NCBI RefSeq assembly: GCF_002443255.2 | Contig: NW_019211456.1 | Location: forward strand, 47,242,486 to 47,306,485 | From: Varroa destructor | Taxonomy: Eukaryota > Arthropoda > Arachnida > Mesostigmata > Varroidae | Reading direction: 5' to 3' | Length of the DNA stretch: 64,000 nt | Shown: positions 37,323 to 51,436 of the stretch, one piece after another | How the letters are laid out: each line of letters begins with the position of its first letter | Numbering within the stretch: position 1 is the stretch's first letter | Position numbers and translations under genes: made by a program | The notes under the pieces: generated by a model | Database searches by the model: none | Seen by the model: the letters and a program-made list of their open reading frames with translations, nothing else | Told to the model about the DNA's origin: nothing

Positions 37323-39531
37323 TAAAATTAGAATAATTATAGGCTCTATAATAATGCCGTGAGTTTATCCAGGTGGCTAGCCAATTTATGTTAACTGTTA
37401 TCGACGGTGTATAGACAAAGCCTTCTACGCGATTTGCCGGTGTATTCCTTACAGAAAGGATACTAAAAACCTATTATTGGCCCATATCATTAGACCTAGT
37501 TGAACTGTATTTGTAGCTGCATTTCCGTCAACTACTCGCGACATGATTGACTAATCGTGTACAGTTTATTATAATTGCTGAGCCGTCGGTTATCTAGAGG
37601 TAGGAATCAGTTAAAATAAACGCCGTTCATACCGTAAACGATTTCTCGGTGTCCACACGAAGAACACGCGTTAGGTTATTAGGAAAACATCGCCTGCGTT
37701 ACGTGGAATACATTTGATTTTAACTATAATGGAATGAATCAACAACACTCTCTCAAGAGTAAGCACGGATAGAAAACTAGGAGGGACAGGAAAATTCCTG
37801 TTGCTAAAAGCAAATTAAATTTACCGACTACTATATAAACCGTTTGGTCTCTCTCTGTGGTATCATTCTGCGATCGATGACACGACGTCCACATCTGGAG
37901 GAGCGAAAACATTCTTAGAGACAACATTGTTTAAGTAAATTCTACTAATAAGTCAATATATCGATTTACAGCCCTTGTTTCACCCAACATGAAACTGGCT
38001 GATATTTTTTTTTAGGGCCTCTATTATGTCTCTCTCACCTGCTGGTGTAGGTGCTTCTACTGAAGATGCACGTACTTTTTTGTAAGCTTCACTTCAAAAA
38101 ACTAATCTACGGTGGCCATGAGTTTACAATAGGCACTTCTAATACTGTAATGTATTAATATCCTATGATCATTTCTGATCCTACACATCGGCCCCTAAAT
38201 ACGTAAGCCAAAATCGAATAGAATCGCTACAGTTACTCGCATAGTGGTGATCTTTAGATTTTTTCTTTCTGAGATGAATGCTTACTTCAGCTCATTGTCT
38301 ATATGTCTTATACTTCTACATAATAGAGCTAAAGAATGAAAAGAAGCTCTACAGGGGATAGTAACCCACAAAGGGCGTGATGACGCTTTGTTGGAACAAA
38401 CATTGCGTTCTTTGTGCTAAAATTCCACTCGTAGCTATACTTTATGGCTTAATTCTTAACGTCATATATTGATAACTATTCGAGTTTACGAACCTTCGAA
38501 ATACAAACAAATCTACAGGCAACGAAAAAGTTTGATTGCGTGTATTACTCAATTTATACTAAGTATTTAATTGATTCAGGCTTAAGTTGTCCATCTACTC
38601 AAGACGGCATTTATATTAAGTGGGTATCAGCGCAAAGCCCCGTGTGAAGGTGAAGTCGTTGGAAAGTGCTACTGGAGTATGACAGACTTGCAGCAACATC
38701 AAGGTGCATTCAATTTTTGGGGCTATTCGTGACTAAATTCGTGACAGGAGCACATACGACCTTAGGCACGTGATCTGGCTCAGGCTGTATCGAAACGGGG
38801 AAGCGAAGTAAGCTGAATGTTTCCAGACGCTAGTAATATTCGAGTTTTGTCAACTATATTATCATTTGATAGATCTATTTTAGGATTTCTGTTTGAGGGA
38901 ATGACCAGTTCAATGATAATTATAGGTAGATATGCCTGGACTTCATTTTTTTTTTCTAAACTGTCTTCCGGATGTGCAACCGAAATACTTTTGTATGTAA
39001 TCTTAATTTCAAACTATTACTTAAATTTTGCTTTGGAATTATCATAGGAATGTAATGAATGATGCTTAACCTTCCACCATTCAAACTTGTTCAGTTTCGG
39101 CAAGTAGAACTTCGAATATATATGTATATCTATATTCACAGAGATGTGCGTATCTAAAAGTAAATGATCCTGTCGGCAACAATTATAAAAATATATTTCA
39201 TGTTAACGAAAATAGAAAAAATTAATTCATAGATGGATTCCACTGACGATATTTTCTCTGAGCAGCTCTGTACAAATATAGCTCTGATATTTCTGTGTTC
39301 TACTTAGTTGAACCTGTTACAGACTGTAAGTTGGAATAATTCTGTTTCCTTTAATTATATTTCATTATGTATTAGATATTCAAACAAATTTTAAGAAAAC
39401 AAACAATCTTGCTTACTCACAATTTTTTTAGATCTCTACTCGGAAGCTAATTAAGTAATGAATACTTTATCTTTACGGCCAAAGGTACACGCATTTACTA
39501 GTTATTTAATGACGTTATCATGCTATTTCAG

Positions 39532-39658
39532 AACTCGTTTTTCAGCGAAAATAATTAATCGTACGGTGCCCATGGTCCTCAATACGAGCTACGTATCTTG
39601 CAATCATGTCGCGACATCAGATCGAATGCTGAAAGAAAGACATGCCTGGCTAGATTAG
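39532..39658 (+). CDS. Orphan terminal exon candidate
   Basis: Strong acceptor (TGCTATTTCAG, ending 39531), then an open frame TRFSAKIINRTVPMVL... ending HAWLD and TAG at 39656-39658, with AATAAA about 45 nt further on (39703). It needs two bases from a preceding exon, which I could not find. The product is unknown, and it may be chance. Confidence 0.25.
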
Positions 39659-40894
39659 TTTGCTACCAAAGGTAGATAATAGGCGGTTGCCTAGATAGAC
39701 AGAATAAACTGAGGCGTTCGAAAGATCGCAGAAGCCTCTAAATAATAGTGCTATGGCTTCCTTTACTAGTGATCTCTATTACTCTGTTTTATCGAAGGTC
39801 AATCATCGTCATTAAATCGGCAATCTTTCATGCCAATGATTACAGAATAGCTACGACAGTCATAAGATTTGTATCTCTTTTTTGGAAGCAAAGTATTCAG
39901 TAATTCAGATACAATGGATAATATCTTGACCTACGAATGTCGCAAAAATCACGTGGTGCCAGCTTATGCTGTAAAAGTGTTCTACTTAAACGAATAATTA
40001 TCGTAGACGGGACTAGGTCATCAATGCTATTCCCATAAGCGAGATTCCAGGCTATTTCGAACCATATCCACTAAGTACTTCAGTTACTACATGGTACGTG
40101 ATTTTTCTTATTGCGTTTTTGCTTTGTTTCTTATGTTTCCAGAATCGAAACGGCCAACAGTTTGACCTCTGTTTGTCTATATGATCATGAAGTTTTTAAT
40201 TCTGTTTCTAGCATTATTTGGTCTTCTGAGTCTCAGCTCGATTCCGTACATGTTTCGGTCCTTATTGCATTGACCGTGTTCGACTCAACGATAGTTCAAT
40301 TTATCGTGATGCTGCTTTGCGGAAGGTTTTCCACCATGTTTTATTATTGTCACTGAATGAAGAACAACATCGGATTTAGCAATTATCACGGCTGTTGGCA
40401 GTACGCACTTCCATTAAAATCATCTTTGGCATGATTGGTATCACCTTCGAGACCACGACAAAGTTGTAACTCCACCATGTACAGCGATGCGCTTAGTGTA
40501 TCGAGCCACTATTTAAAACTCTAATTCTACAAGAACATCTCTATGTTTCGAGCTTAACGTCTGGTAAAACATAGAACTTGCACTCCCCATCTGCTCTACG
40601 GTTTTTAGTACGGTAATATGATTTTTATGTAATCCGGTGCTACACTGTATGATGGTAATTAATATATGTATATCTGTAAGTCATTGAGGATTGGGAAGCT
40701 TTGACGTTTTTTGTCTTTTACTCCCAATCAAAATTCGTGCAAACTTCCAACGTCTTATCCAAACCTATTATCTTTACCAGTATCGCATAATTTCAGTGAA
40801 AATATTATCTTTAGTCGTACATTCTATTTGTAAACAACAGAAATATAACGCTACCGAATATATACGTTATTTTTGTGTGTATGTTCCCAATCAG

Positions 40895-42928
40895 TCAGTG
40901 TGCGCTTTGCCTTCGGTCGTTGTATTATTATATATATTGCTTGCCATTGCTAACGGTCAACTTCATGTGTACTCGGCCTCAAAGTTGGTTCACCTTTTAG
41001 ATGATCGCGATTGCGTTGCCCCTAATGGTTCTTTTAGGGATTTTCACGACGTTCTGCACCAGGGGGCACAGTTTCATATGTTGGGGCCCCCAGCCTCGAC
41101 GATGCAGGACAACAGAAAAGGTGTCCTTAAACTATAAATTAATGGTTATATAGGAAACAAGCTGTTTTGTTTATTTTAAGGCACTGTATGCCTGTCTAGG
41201 AATGAATAACAATGTAGAAAACTGCTGTTACATGTAAATACTTGTCTAAATAAAAACACCATCAATACATAGTATGTCAGCAGTTAATGCAGTGATCGTG
41301 AATTTGGCTCTCCCATAAATTTGACTCATCGTCGGATTTTATTTAGAAAATAGGATCGTATATGACCTGCAGGCAACGGATGGACGCAGAGGCATAGTAA
41401 GCAGTAAACAAAATATATATTTTTTTTCAAAATAGACGCATCCCAATGCACCTCTCTTTCGTGTACCCTTCTACGTAACTAGAGCTTTAGTGCGACAGGT
41501 TGCTGATACCCAGAGTAGCATAACTAATTGTGCAAAACTAATCATTTCAAAGAATGGTTTTTTTTTTCTGTAATTTATATTGGCCGTATTCAAAAACCCG
41601 TGAACAGAAATTAATCAAAGTCAAATCGGCATGAAACGTGTATACAATGATTTCGTCCCTCAACAATGAATTAAATGCTGCGTTATGTTGACGCGATGCA
41701 TATTATCCTTAAATGAAACAATCGAATAGTGAAATAAAGTACAAATGAGTAATTCGAACGAAATCAACGAGGCTGGTCCGCTGAATAAGTAAATGTTCAC
41801 GCGCGAAATTTTCAATTGCGTGTACAATGAACATTCCTCAAATATGCCACGGTATCAATTAAAGCAGAATATATTCTACGAAGTTATAAAAATATATAAA
41901 ATAAAATATGTTTCAACGAATTCTATGGGAGTAGCAAAGTTACGATCGAGGTACTGTTTTGGTGACACTTGAAAACGGTTCTCGTCTATTGTGTATCTTC
42001 CATTCAGAAAATCAAGCAGATCGCCAACGCGCACCTGTTGCAATCTGTCTCGCCGGCTTTGGCGGAAAGCCGAGTGAGGGCCGAGTGTTCTGAAATTGTT
42101 AGAAAAATGTGTATCAAAAAGTGGAGTTTACTATTTTTCTATGAACTCGTATTGTTCGGTTTGATCGTAACTAAATAGTGAAATCTTTCCCATGCCCTAA
42201 TGTTACTCGTTTTCATTAATATATGTAGTGTTATATATATATTACTTGATGCCACTGGGTTCAATTTTCACAAGTTTACATGCTTTCACGGACAGAAAAG
42301 ACGCTAAAGCGAGCGGAAAAATGGCGAGATCCGTTTTATAAAAGAAACGAATGTTCGTGGTAAACCTCGGACCAAGTACTGCGCAATGAATATATATGAC
42401 AAATAAAGAAAGCGTCAAATTATGAGCATAGCATCAAGTACCGGAGGAGAGAATCTCGGATGCTCGTCAACTTTGGACGCCAGAAAGCATCTAAAACGTA
42501 ACGGTATATCAATTACCCTAGAAACATAATCCATACGAATTGTAGCTTGTTTTTCGCTGCCGCTGGATAAATTGTTATTCAATGTATACCTAGCACTGGT
42601 GGGAAAAGAATGCTAAGAGGCGCACGATCTCAATATTCGCAGCCGTTCTCACACACAAGTCAAATAGCCTGCGACACGTTACGTCAAACGGGTGTCTATG
42701 CCATACCTTTTCACAGATGTGCGTCCAGTAGTTGTATAATGGCTGTTCTTCATCTACCTCATGCAATTTCTACGAACAGACATGACAACAAGATGTAATC
42801 GACGGTGACTGTCTAGGCGATAGCGTTGTCATATAATGTTTGATTTTTGCTGAAGCTGAAATTCGGAGACGACTACGTTGGTTAATGTTTGACATCGGAG
42901 CAACTTCAGTTACAGGATGTTTGGGCCC
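40895..42928 (+). CDS. nrf-6-like (nose resistant to fluoxetine) N-terminal exons, partial or decayed
   Basis: Three exon-like islands in order. Island 1, about 40895-41120, encodes a signal-peptide-like LLYILLAIANGQ then HVYSASKLVHLLDDRDC. Island 2, 42008-42108, follows acceptor TTCCATTCAG and encodes KIKQIANAHLLQ, SVSPALAESRVRAEC and SEIVRK. Island 3, about 42856-42928, encodes RWLMFDIGATSVTGCLGPDLH. A first Cys after S-x-x-L-A-E, followed by W-x-M-F-D-x-G-A-x-S-V-T-G-x-L-G, is what I recall of the NRF domain that precedes the multi-pass acyltransferase in nrf-6/NDG-4 proteins. Problems: the island 1 to 2 phase only works with a weak donor (GGT then GTCCTT), island 3 has no clear donor, and the acyltransferase exons are missing. 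It may be a pseudogene or wrong. Confidence 0.3.
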
Positions 42929-45900
42929 AGATTTGCATAGGACACCTAATGACAATGGCGCAAATCCTACTATGTTTCATCGCGCAATATATTCTATTAA
43001 TTTTACTGACACGACTGTTTTTTAATATAACTACTTCGTAAAAAGGGTAAGGATACTTAAGGGACACCGACCAAACATGCAGACTGGAAATTCATAAGCG
43101 TATAGCAGCCGGCGTTTATTTGAGAATTCTTATTACGATGTCACAAAGGAATCGATCTGCCCCATCGACTTTCGCGAAATCTGTATCACGAGGCAGCATC
43201 ACTGCAAAGCATATTTTTTTTCGGCTGATGACAAATATTAATCACAGGATTTGTTTAACCTTCTTCTATTATTATTATTATTATTTAGAGGACATTGGCG
43301 CCATCCAATGGTATTTGGGCTCATCGGGACTTGCTCAATTGAAGATACTTTTTTCATTTACTTTGTTTTCTTTTTAAAAAGTAGTAGAGGTAGTTAACTG
43401 ATGAGTAAAATCCTCCGAGACAGCTATATGGTACAGAGGGAAAAATTAAAACTACTGATTAATACGTTCCCCGTGACTAACATCTCACTAGATAAAATGT
43501 CTATCAAGTTATTTTTTACGTTCCCGAATTCAAGGCTGAAAGTAACCGAATAGTTATATAACTAGCCACTGAATTTGAAAAATGAGCCAAATTAAGCTCA
43601 CGTTTCTTTATATAACTTTCAGGCGGGGTCGCGTCGAACGCATACATAATGCCATTCGATGATTGAGAATCAAAAGGACACAGACATGCGTTTACTGAGA
43701 TCTACAAAAGTAAATAACTGGATTAATGAAAATTTCAATTCTAGCAATACATGTGTTGATTTTACTGTGATAAATACAGGACGGCATGACAATACAAGTG
43801 AAAACTGCATTGAATCAAGTAATACTCACAACGTACAATAACTTTTAGTGACACCAGAGCTTCGTCGCAAAATTGATCGCTTTCTGTCGAGTTAACTATA
43901 AACCAAGAGAATTTTCCCAGAACCAATGGTATGCTTTTCCTTTGAGTATCGCTAATGAGCTTTTCTAGTAGCGTAGCTCCATAGCCACGATACGTTAGGT
44001 CGATTGGTTCTGAAGACACGTCCTACGTGTATCTAGTCTATGATTTCAGTTTCAATTATAGGTCACCTGTCGCGTTAACTTATCACACACATAACGTGAA
44101 CAGGACCTAAGTTAGCAGCCTGTTTGAAATAAGGCTTAGTCTAAGTTTTACATTACAAGTTAGCAATACAAATATTCTATGTGTAACGTGCCTAATATTT
44201 AGGATGCCGATCATGTTCCCAAAAAAAATCTGTCAGCCAAATGCATTTTTAATAGAAAGCGAAATAATGTTTTGTTGTATTGATTTACAATATTACCTCA
44301 AACAAAACAGTAAGCAACTCAATAGACAGTCTGCAAGTCGGCATGAACCCCTTCCTGTATACTTACTGCCTAATATCTTAATTAGATGCATTTCGGGGAG
44401 GGTTATTTCAAAACTTTTCTGAACGCAATTTGTCTACACTCGATTAAAAAATTCACCATTTGCGCACCACTATATAAAAACTTGGTCGATTTGGTCTTTT
44501 AACGTTAATCTTAACTTCAGAACCCGTATTCTAGACTATTCAAAGGAAACATTACGACTGAGTAATTTAAGATTACGAATTTTGGTTATGCATTAATTGC
44601 ACTTAAATGGCTGTATTAAAACAAATATAGTCTCATTTTACTATAAAGATAAATATGCCACATAACCAGCTCAAGACCATTTTTTCAAAACACACAGCAT
44701 GAAAATGTGATGACCCCTTTAGTTTACTGTATTGCGAAATATTGTTCAGTAAAACTAATTGCGGATATCCCATAAATTCTGCTCCCTGAACAAACAACTT
44801 TTCAAGTATCAGAAAAGTCTTAAATTAATTTAATGCTATGCCCACTGTTGTTCTAAAAGTAGCCACTGCTAACACTATTTATAATCTGTTCTTATAGCGG
44901 TTTGTCGGATAAAAACAAGAAGCATCTATCTTGTGGAAATACATTAAGTCCTTGAACAAAGAAGATTTTGCATTATATTGTGAAGATAGGCATCTGAAAA
45001 GTTTTCAGGTAAATACACAGCTTCACAGCGATAAGTCATAAGACAAGATAAGATAAGACACACAATGGTGATTAAGTACTGAGATGTTTTGGCTGGCTGG
45101 AATGACCCCAGCTTGCAAAAAAGGAGTTTTGCACGTTTAGGTAGGTATTGACTTCGAATAGTCATGTTATAAAGCATTTAAAAATAAAGTCAATGTCCAT
45201 AGAGTGAATAATGTGCGTTATTCTTAGCCATATTGTCCACCAAGATCAGAGGAACGCGTCATAATAAAATTCATCGCTCCACATCCGCTGTTTGACGTAT
45301 GCATGAGCGCATACGCTACGATTGCCCACTTCGAGGCTGAAAACATTTCATTCCAGCAAAAAGCCATTTTTTCCCAAATAGGTAAAAGGACCAACAAAAT
45401 GGACACAGCAGTTCATGTGATGGATGGGCGCATTTTAATGATCGTTTCTAGTGTGTCCTGACCCACTTTGAGAAACTCTGTGTCAGAAAAAAGAGTGTAC
45501 TTGTAATGTTTTTCTTCTCTGTATATATATATAGAATATTTCCAGGCTATATTTTCCACTACTTTATATGTCTATTACCTCGTCTTGCGACCAACTGATT
45601 TTGCAAACTGCAGTTCGCTACCTGCTGCGTGAGACCTTTCTATTATCGAGTGTCGCCTATTCGCAGTCTCTTCGTGAGAGCATTATTTCGTACCGACTTT
45701 CAAATATGACGAGACCGTCAGCATGTCAGTAATCATTTGGGACGTCATCTCAACATTTGTAATAACTTTTATCAGGGCTTGATTTTGGCTGAAGATGCCG
45801 AACAAACCTATTGGAAAGCGCTAATAAGACTATGAAAATGAGGGCGGAGCTTTGAAAATACGTTAGACTTTCAGTAACTTATAGTTGATTTTTCAACTTT

Positions 45901-48900
45901 ACACGTTGACCTCTGACAGCATCGGCGGATCGCTGCGGAAGCGTTTTTTCACTGACGTGTAGATGTATAACGATATGCTTTTATGTTCAAACAATATATT
46001 TACTTCTTGTACCAACATCGCTTACGACCATGTTTCGATGTTATTATTATTATAATAAAATATTTAGTTGGTGGATAATTTTAATTCCAAGTGGCATTGG
46101 TGAAATTTTGTGAGTATTAAATAGCAATAATAGCAAGTTAAATTATATGAAATTATTAGTAAGCTACCTAAATTATTAAGAAACGTCAGCGACTATATTT
46201 CGTCTCGTAACACTATGAAAGAGTGTGATGACACGGCCCAATACATTTTTGCCGGTTTCGTACTTTTTTTAGTTTTTGCGAAATTGATTTCATCGGATGT
46301 CAAAGGAAATATAGATATAAATTTACGGTAATATAATTGGAAGATCTAGTTAGTCTTTTATATTTACCATACTTCGGACAAAATCTAGTAAAGCTCAATA
46401 GATTTTCTAAACTGGATTTAAGGTCAAAAATCTTAATCCTAACTGGATTCTCAAAGTACATGTCTTTATCCCTTATGATTAGAAATGCCCGTAGCTTTAA
46501 ATTACACCGAACACACAAACTGAAGCTATTTGTTGTCGAAACCTACTTATTATAAAAGTAATATAATGAATATATTATAAATTAATACACTCTACTGGTA
46601 TACATCGATAAAATTAATTGCCTGGAGCTATGTTGGCAATGTGGTACTATAAATATATAATTAATTTTTTTTTTCTCAATCTAAAAACAATGCCTATCTT
46701 TTCAACGAACTCTCAATTCCTTAGAAAAAAGGTAGTTAGCTAAAAATGCAAAACATTTTATGACTATTCACATCTCGTCCAAAAAATATTTAGAGCGTTG
46801 TTGGCCAGTGTTACCGTATTATTTCTTTACGTAACTCCTTAACTGTGATATTAAAGCAAACGACTGCCATTCTAGTGATGACCCGTTGAACGACAATATC
46901 GTAAGGACTTTTAGGGTATCCTAAAATATGGCTCAGCTATTTTAAACAGACTATTCTAGATGGTTCAAGCGAAGTAGATGATCCGAATTAACCATTATAC
47001 GTTACGGACGCTTCAAAAAACGTTTTCAAAGGAAAGAAATATTCTAGTTTAATTGTTAACTGTCTTGCAAAAGGCAGATTGCATTATTGTTAATACTAAT
47101 ACTTATCAGAAAAAAAGATATAAACATGGAATGGATCAAAATGGACCCCCAACAGCGTAGTCTCAAGTTATTGGACAAAATACCGACATAGGAAAAGTGC
47201 GTTACCAAAATCATTATATATAGGTACTAGTCTGTGACGAAATTCCATGAAGTGACAGATTCAGTAAGCGATTTGTTAGTGTGATAACTCCTGACGTTTT
47301 TTCGTGGCTCTGTGACCTAAGCCGTGACACGCATCATAATTTCAAGACGCATTCCTGCAGCGGAAACAAGCCAGGTCAGGTGAACGAGTTTTAAACCGGA
47401 CACGGTTTCTGTCAACGCCCGTTCGCTCGGTCCCACACACGCAAATAAGACACGCGTACAAATGATTATATCTTGCTAGATATTGCTGTTTATCAAGCTA
47501 TCGCGTTGGATATATTGGCTCTGCGACCTAAGAACGAACGCTTTAGGTCATATATATTAACACTCTTCTACTAGGATGAAATAACGGAACTTAGCTCAAA
47601 GCTGTTTGATAATTTTTCTTCCATAAGGATGCTAAATCAGCTACCTAGGTACTTCGAGCTTTAATGTTACATGTAAAATTAATAATGGCGGCAATAGCAT
47701 TTCATATGCTTATGTTTTCAATGTTACGTGAGTTAATAGAACTTCCACTGCTAACTACATATTTTTCATGTGTGCAGCACACCGTAACAACGTAAATAGA
47801 AGCCTACACATGGGAAGTTAACCATATTTCAATAGGTGGGGCTATATGGAAGCACTAAGTAATTTTCCACATTTAATTCAACGTTTGCTGAGCGATAAAA
47901 ACATATTATAATCAGCTCGTTTTTCTGCAACGGTGTCGTTAGTCCTAAAGCTATATTCTCAAAGGCAAACTGAAAGAAAGCCGGCTACCGAGTCCTTAGG
48001 TTACGTTACACGACGATCTTGAGGAACTATGTGAGCCAGTGTGAAGTAAGGTAATATGAAATAGCGTGCTGTCAATGTGAACCTTAAACACAAATTTAAA
48101 AGAACTAGATGGCCTTGGAGTGCGGCTCAGTGTAGGAGCAATGTGACGATATAGTTCACATATGTGTCACATTAGGAATAAGCACGATCATGGATCAGAA
48201 TTATTATGAATAATTGTTTACAAATCACGCACAATCACATATGGTCAAGTTGATTTTGGGAAACGATGTGCATGTTATTATTGTTTTTTTTAAACTCTTA
48301 TACATGCTAGTAGTCGAGCCATTCTAAGCTACGTAGCAGAATCTCATGTGGATCTATGATAGACAAGTCATAACCCTTGACCCGCTTAATTGTCAGTAAG
48401 TGACTATAAGGCATGGTCGTTCCATACCATACTCATAGTTCTTATTAGGAAGAAAAACAATTTCTTTTTAATTGTGTAGAATGAATGGCTTCTTCGCATG
48501 AAATCATTAGTGACCCGTATAATCCCAGCTTTGGCCAATGTAAGCAGAACCTAGGAGTCTATATAGATTAACGACATCGAGGTGTCTTCCACCGATATTT
48601 TCTCAAAGTTGTATAATATGTAATAAGTCCATTCACTCTACACAGTGAAGGAATCTTAGTGAAAATACAAATATTTTTCTTTTGGGCCAGCTTATTTTCA
48701 ACAATATATATATATATATATATGACCACTAAGTGGAAAAAAGGTTTCAAGGACAGAGAAAACAATTCGAGCCCTTAGTATAGCTTATGCTCATTGCTAG
48801 AACCACGATCAGATCATCGTATCAATAATCGGGTAATACATGCCAATTTAGTTTAATAAAATAGGTCCATTCATTTATCGGATGCTTATTTAATAGTTGG

Positions 48901-51236
48901 TTAAATTCCAGCTGAAAGGCTCTTGGTTTCGCGGATCAGCTTCGTCGAAAGCCCCATGGAGCGAATGCGAGAACTGACGTCCTATTTTCGTGTTATAACC
49001 TTTTAGAGATTGAACCGTATATTAAGAAAGTGTATATCTATCTTAATTTTCTCGAACGTTTACGAAGTGTATCAGTAAATAGTCATTCAAATTTTATAGG
49101 ACTGGTCCGTTTCTTTTCGTCAAGTTAAACCCTTATGGTCTTGTTTTTTACAAAAATACATTGTGGCACGCATTGCGAAGCTCATTCGACAAGATTTCCT
49201 AATATATCGTAACATGTTTCTGCAGCGCGTCTATTCGCATAGAGTTACAAAAGACAATTCCAGCGTTAGCAGTGCAAAACGTCAGCCTAAAGGTCGTCCA
49301 TTATATCAAACGCCACCATCATATTGTTTAACCTAAATGTAGCGTTACTTACATCTATGTATGTTTACGAAGATCAGTAGCAAATCAAGTGCGCCAGGAT
49401 CGACGTATGGCCGAGATTGTCATAATTACAGTTATCTCGAGATCATAGGTGCGATCGTGGACGTCATGCAGTGCGTGTCCTGGTTTTCAACCGGACGCAG
49501 CTTTGCAGACGAACAACGGCAGTTGGTCTAATTCATACGCGGAAACGATCATTACTTTTCACGTTTATTCTGGTAGAGTTGCAATTAACTATGAAACTAT
49601 GAAATTCACTATGAAAAGTTAACTGTAAGGAAGGAGTTGACCTACTAGGGTCAATATTCTCATTGTAACTTCGTTATGGTTTGTCTGGAGTATAATTTTT
49701 AAACAATATAGAACATTTACGAACTATTTATTTATATAGCGAGTTGTGCGAGCAGGATTAGGATTCTGAAAGCGAACTAACGTTTGAAATTATTGACGAG
49801 AAATTCATCAGTTGGTATCCACCAATGGTAACTGCTGTATGCAACAGTGTCTCTATAGAGCTGCCATTAGTGCCATTGTTTTCCTGTTGACCGTATTAGA
49901 ACAGCGAAACTGGATTGAAATAGTGCCTTAGCCCGCCACTGTTAGATCAGCCGTACCGTCAAATAGACTCGGATGCCAGGAAGGCCGTGTATCAAATTTT
50001 AAGGCAACAGGCCGACGGACTCCCTTCATCCTACACTAGCCTCTGCAGTAGTCTGACAATGGTTTGGAAAAAAGATCTACTACCAGTTCTAAGTGCAATA
50101 ACGTATTTTTGTTCACATCATTCGATATCCATCTATGTCAAAGTTTACTAATAATGCTTCTGAGGAAAACAACCATACTGTAGTTAACAATCACATTTTA
50201 AAGCTTATAAATATAGACGTAAAGCATATATGTTACCTATATGTGCTCTGAGGGATTTAAACCAGGACTCTTAAGGTAGCTTAACGCCTATGCTGTCTAA
50301 ATAGCTACATCAACAATGTTCACTTACTCTACGTTACTATTAGCCATAATTGTCAAAGAAACATGTGTTAGCCGTTGAAAAACCACAGGAAATGAAAAAA
50401 AAACTACAAATATTTAACAGAAAAATGCCATAGGTACTGGAATCTTCAGGTGCGTTTAGCTAAGGCCATAGTCTTTCTAATAACGTACGCATCTGAAAAG
50501 GATTGGGCAGTCTCTCAAATGTCTCGCAGGAGTTTGCTGCCGATGCCGAGCTCTCTGTATATAATATACATATGTTATGAATGAGGAAATGCCATGCTAT
50601 TAAAAAGTCGTCATTGCCGACGGCCAACGGATGAAGGTTCTGGTGTTGTCGAATATCTTCTCAAGTCATAGTTTTGAGTTCGAATCCTACGAAGTATATC
50701 AATATTTGAATTTATACTGTCATCTTTTCGTCAGGTATACGCCCGGGAGTTCCACTGCATATTTGAAATTGAACCTGATTAACTCCGTAAACGCCTCCTA
50801 CTCACTAGGCACGCCAATGCTCAATAGTAGGTGACTTCAATATATTGATTCCATACGGAGCTGCATCAGGGGCGCTTCGGCTGAGCTGGCGATGCTGATT
50901 TGAACATATCGAAATAACAGTTCCGCATATGAATCTATTAGCTTATCCTGTCAGGTCAGACTAGAATCTTATATGAAGTAGTTGTTTGAGTAGGAATGGT
51001 AGCTGTCGTGACTGTCATCACTATACGAAAATACGTTAGCATGCAGACGTGATGGTACGAACAGAATATAAATAAAAATATTCAAGGTTGTTATGCTACA
51101 GTTGTCTACACTAAACATAAATCCGCCAAATATCAGAGTTACTAACTATAGGCCTGCTAACAGACAGTTTATCTGAATCGTCTAGAGCACTAACTTCTTT
51201 AATCGCAAAACATATGTTAACTGTGATTCTTCACAG
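42929..51236. other. AT-rich DNA, no assembled gene
   Basis: Holds an ATT microsatellite (about 43266-43285), an AT microsatellite (48704-48723), a 75-codon open stretch at 49924-50151 (includes PPLLDQPYRQIDSDARKAV) and a short island with a strong acceptor at 49230 (RVYSHRVTKDNSS). Nothing is assignable. If the islands at 41-43 kb and 51.2 kb belong to one gene, its middle exons should be here, but I did not find them. Confidence 0.3.
50240..50322 (-). repeat. tRNA-like sequence, decayed (SINE head or tRNA relic)
   Basis: On the minus strand, GTAGCTATTTAGACAGCATAGG resembles a D-arm/A-box, and 28 nt later GGTTTAAATCC (about 50253-50263) resembles a T-loop/B-box. The T-stem does not pair properly, so it is not a functional tRNA. 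Another lone B-box-like GAGTTCGAATCC lies at 50676-50687. Confidence 0.3.
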
Positions 51237-51436
51237 ATGTTTTCTCATTGAGAAGCGTGGTACTCCTGGGGATAGTTGTAATATCTTTTACCTGCAGGGT
51301 GCGCGAAGTACTCGGCAGGGCAGTATCTGATTTCTTTTTAACACCGCTTATGTGGCCAGACAACAAAGAAAAACCCAAAATCGAAAATCAAAGAGATCGT
51401 GGCTTGTTATCTAACCAGCAAACGTCACCTCACTAA
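51237..51436 (+). CDS. Orphan terminal exon: membrane segment plus basic tail
   Basis: Acceptor ATTCTTCACAG (ending 51236), then an open frame VFSLRSVVLLGIVVISFTC (one transmembrane helix), REVLGRAVSDFFLTP and a polar tail ending in TAA at 51434-51436; AATAAA lies at about 51606. The frame needs one base from an upstream exon. A last helix followed by x-E-x-x-x-R...F is reminiscent of the end of acyltransferase-3/nrf-6 proteins, so it could belong with the islands at 40.9-42.9 kb. The match is weak. Confidence 0.3.

Larger units (their letters stand above)
35861..40894. other. Intergenic DNA with an assembly gap and orphan exon-like islands
   Basis: No assembled gene. Two exon-like islands are unassigned. 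One is 36511-36798, open and Cys/Ser/Thr-rich. The other is about 40134-40350, after a very good acceptor (TTATGTTTCCAG), where a second frame encodes a signal-peptide-like start, MIMKFLILFLALFG, at about 40181. Neither could be joined to a neighbour in phase. Confidence 0.3.

Noticed and set aside
45224..45406. Minus-strand frame with a WAIVAYALMH...GCGAMNFIM segment resembling a late acyltransferase (nrf-6) helix
   Set aside because: Wrong strand for the other nrf-like exons, very short, and the similarity is only a few residues.
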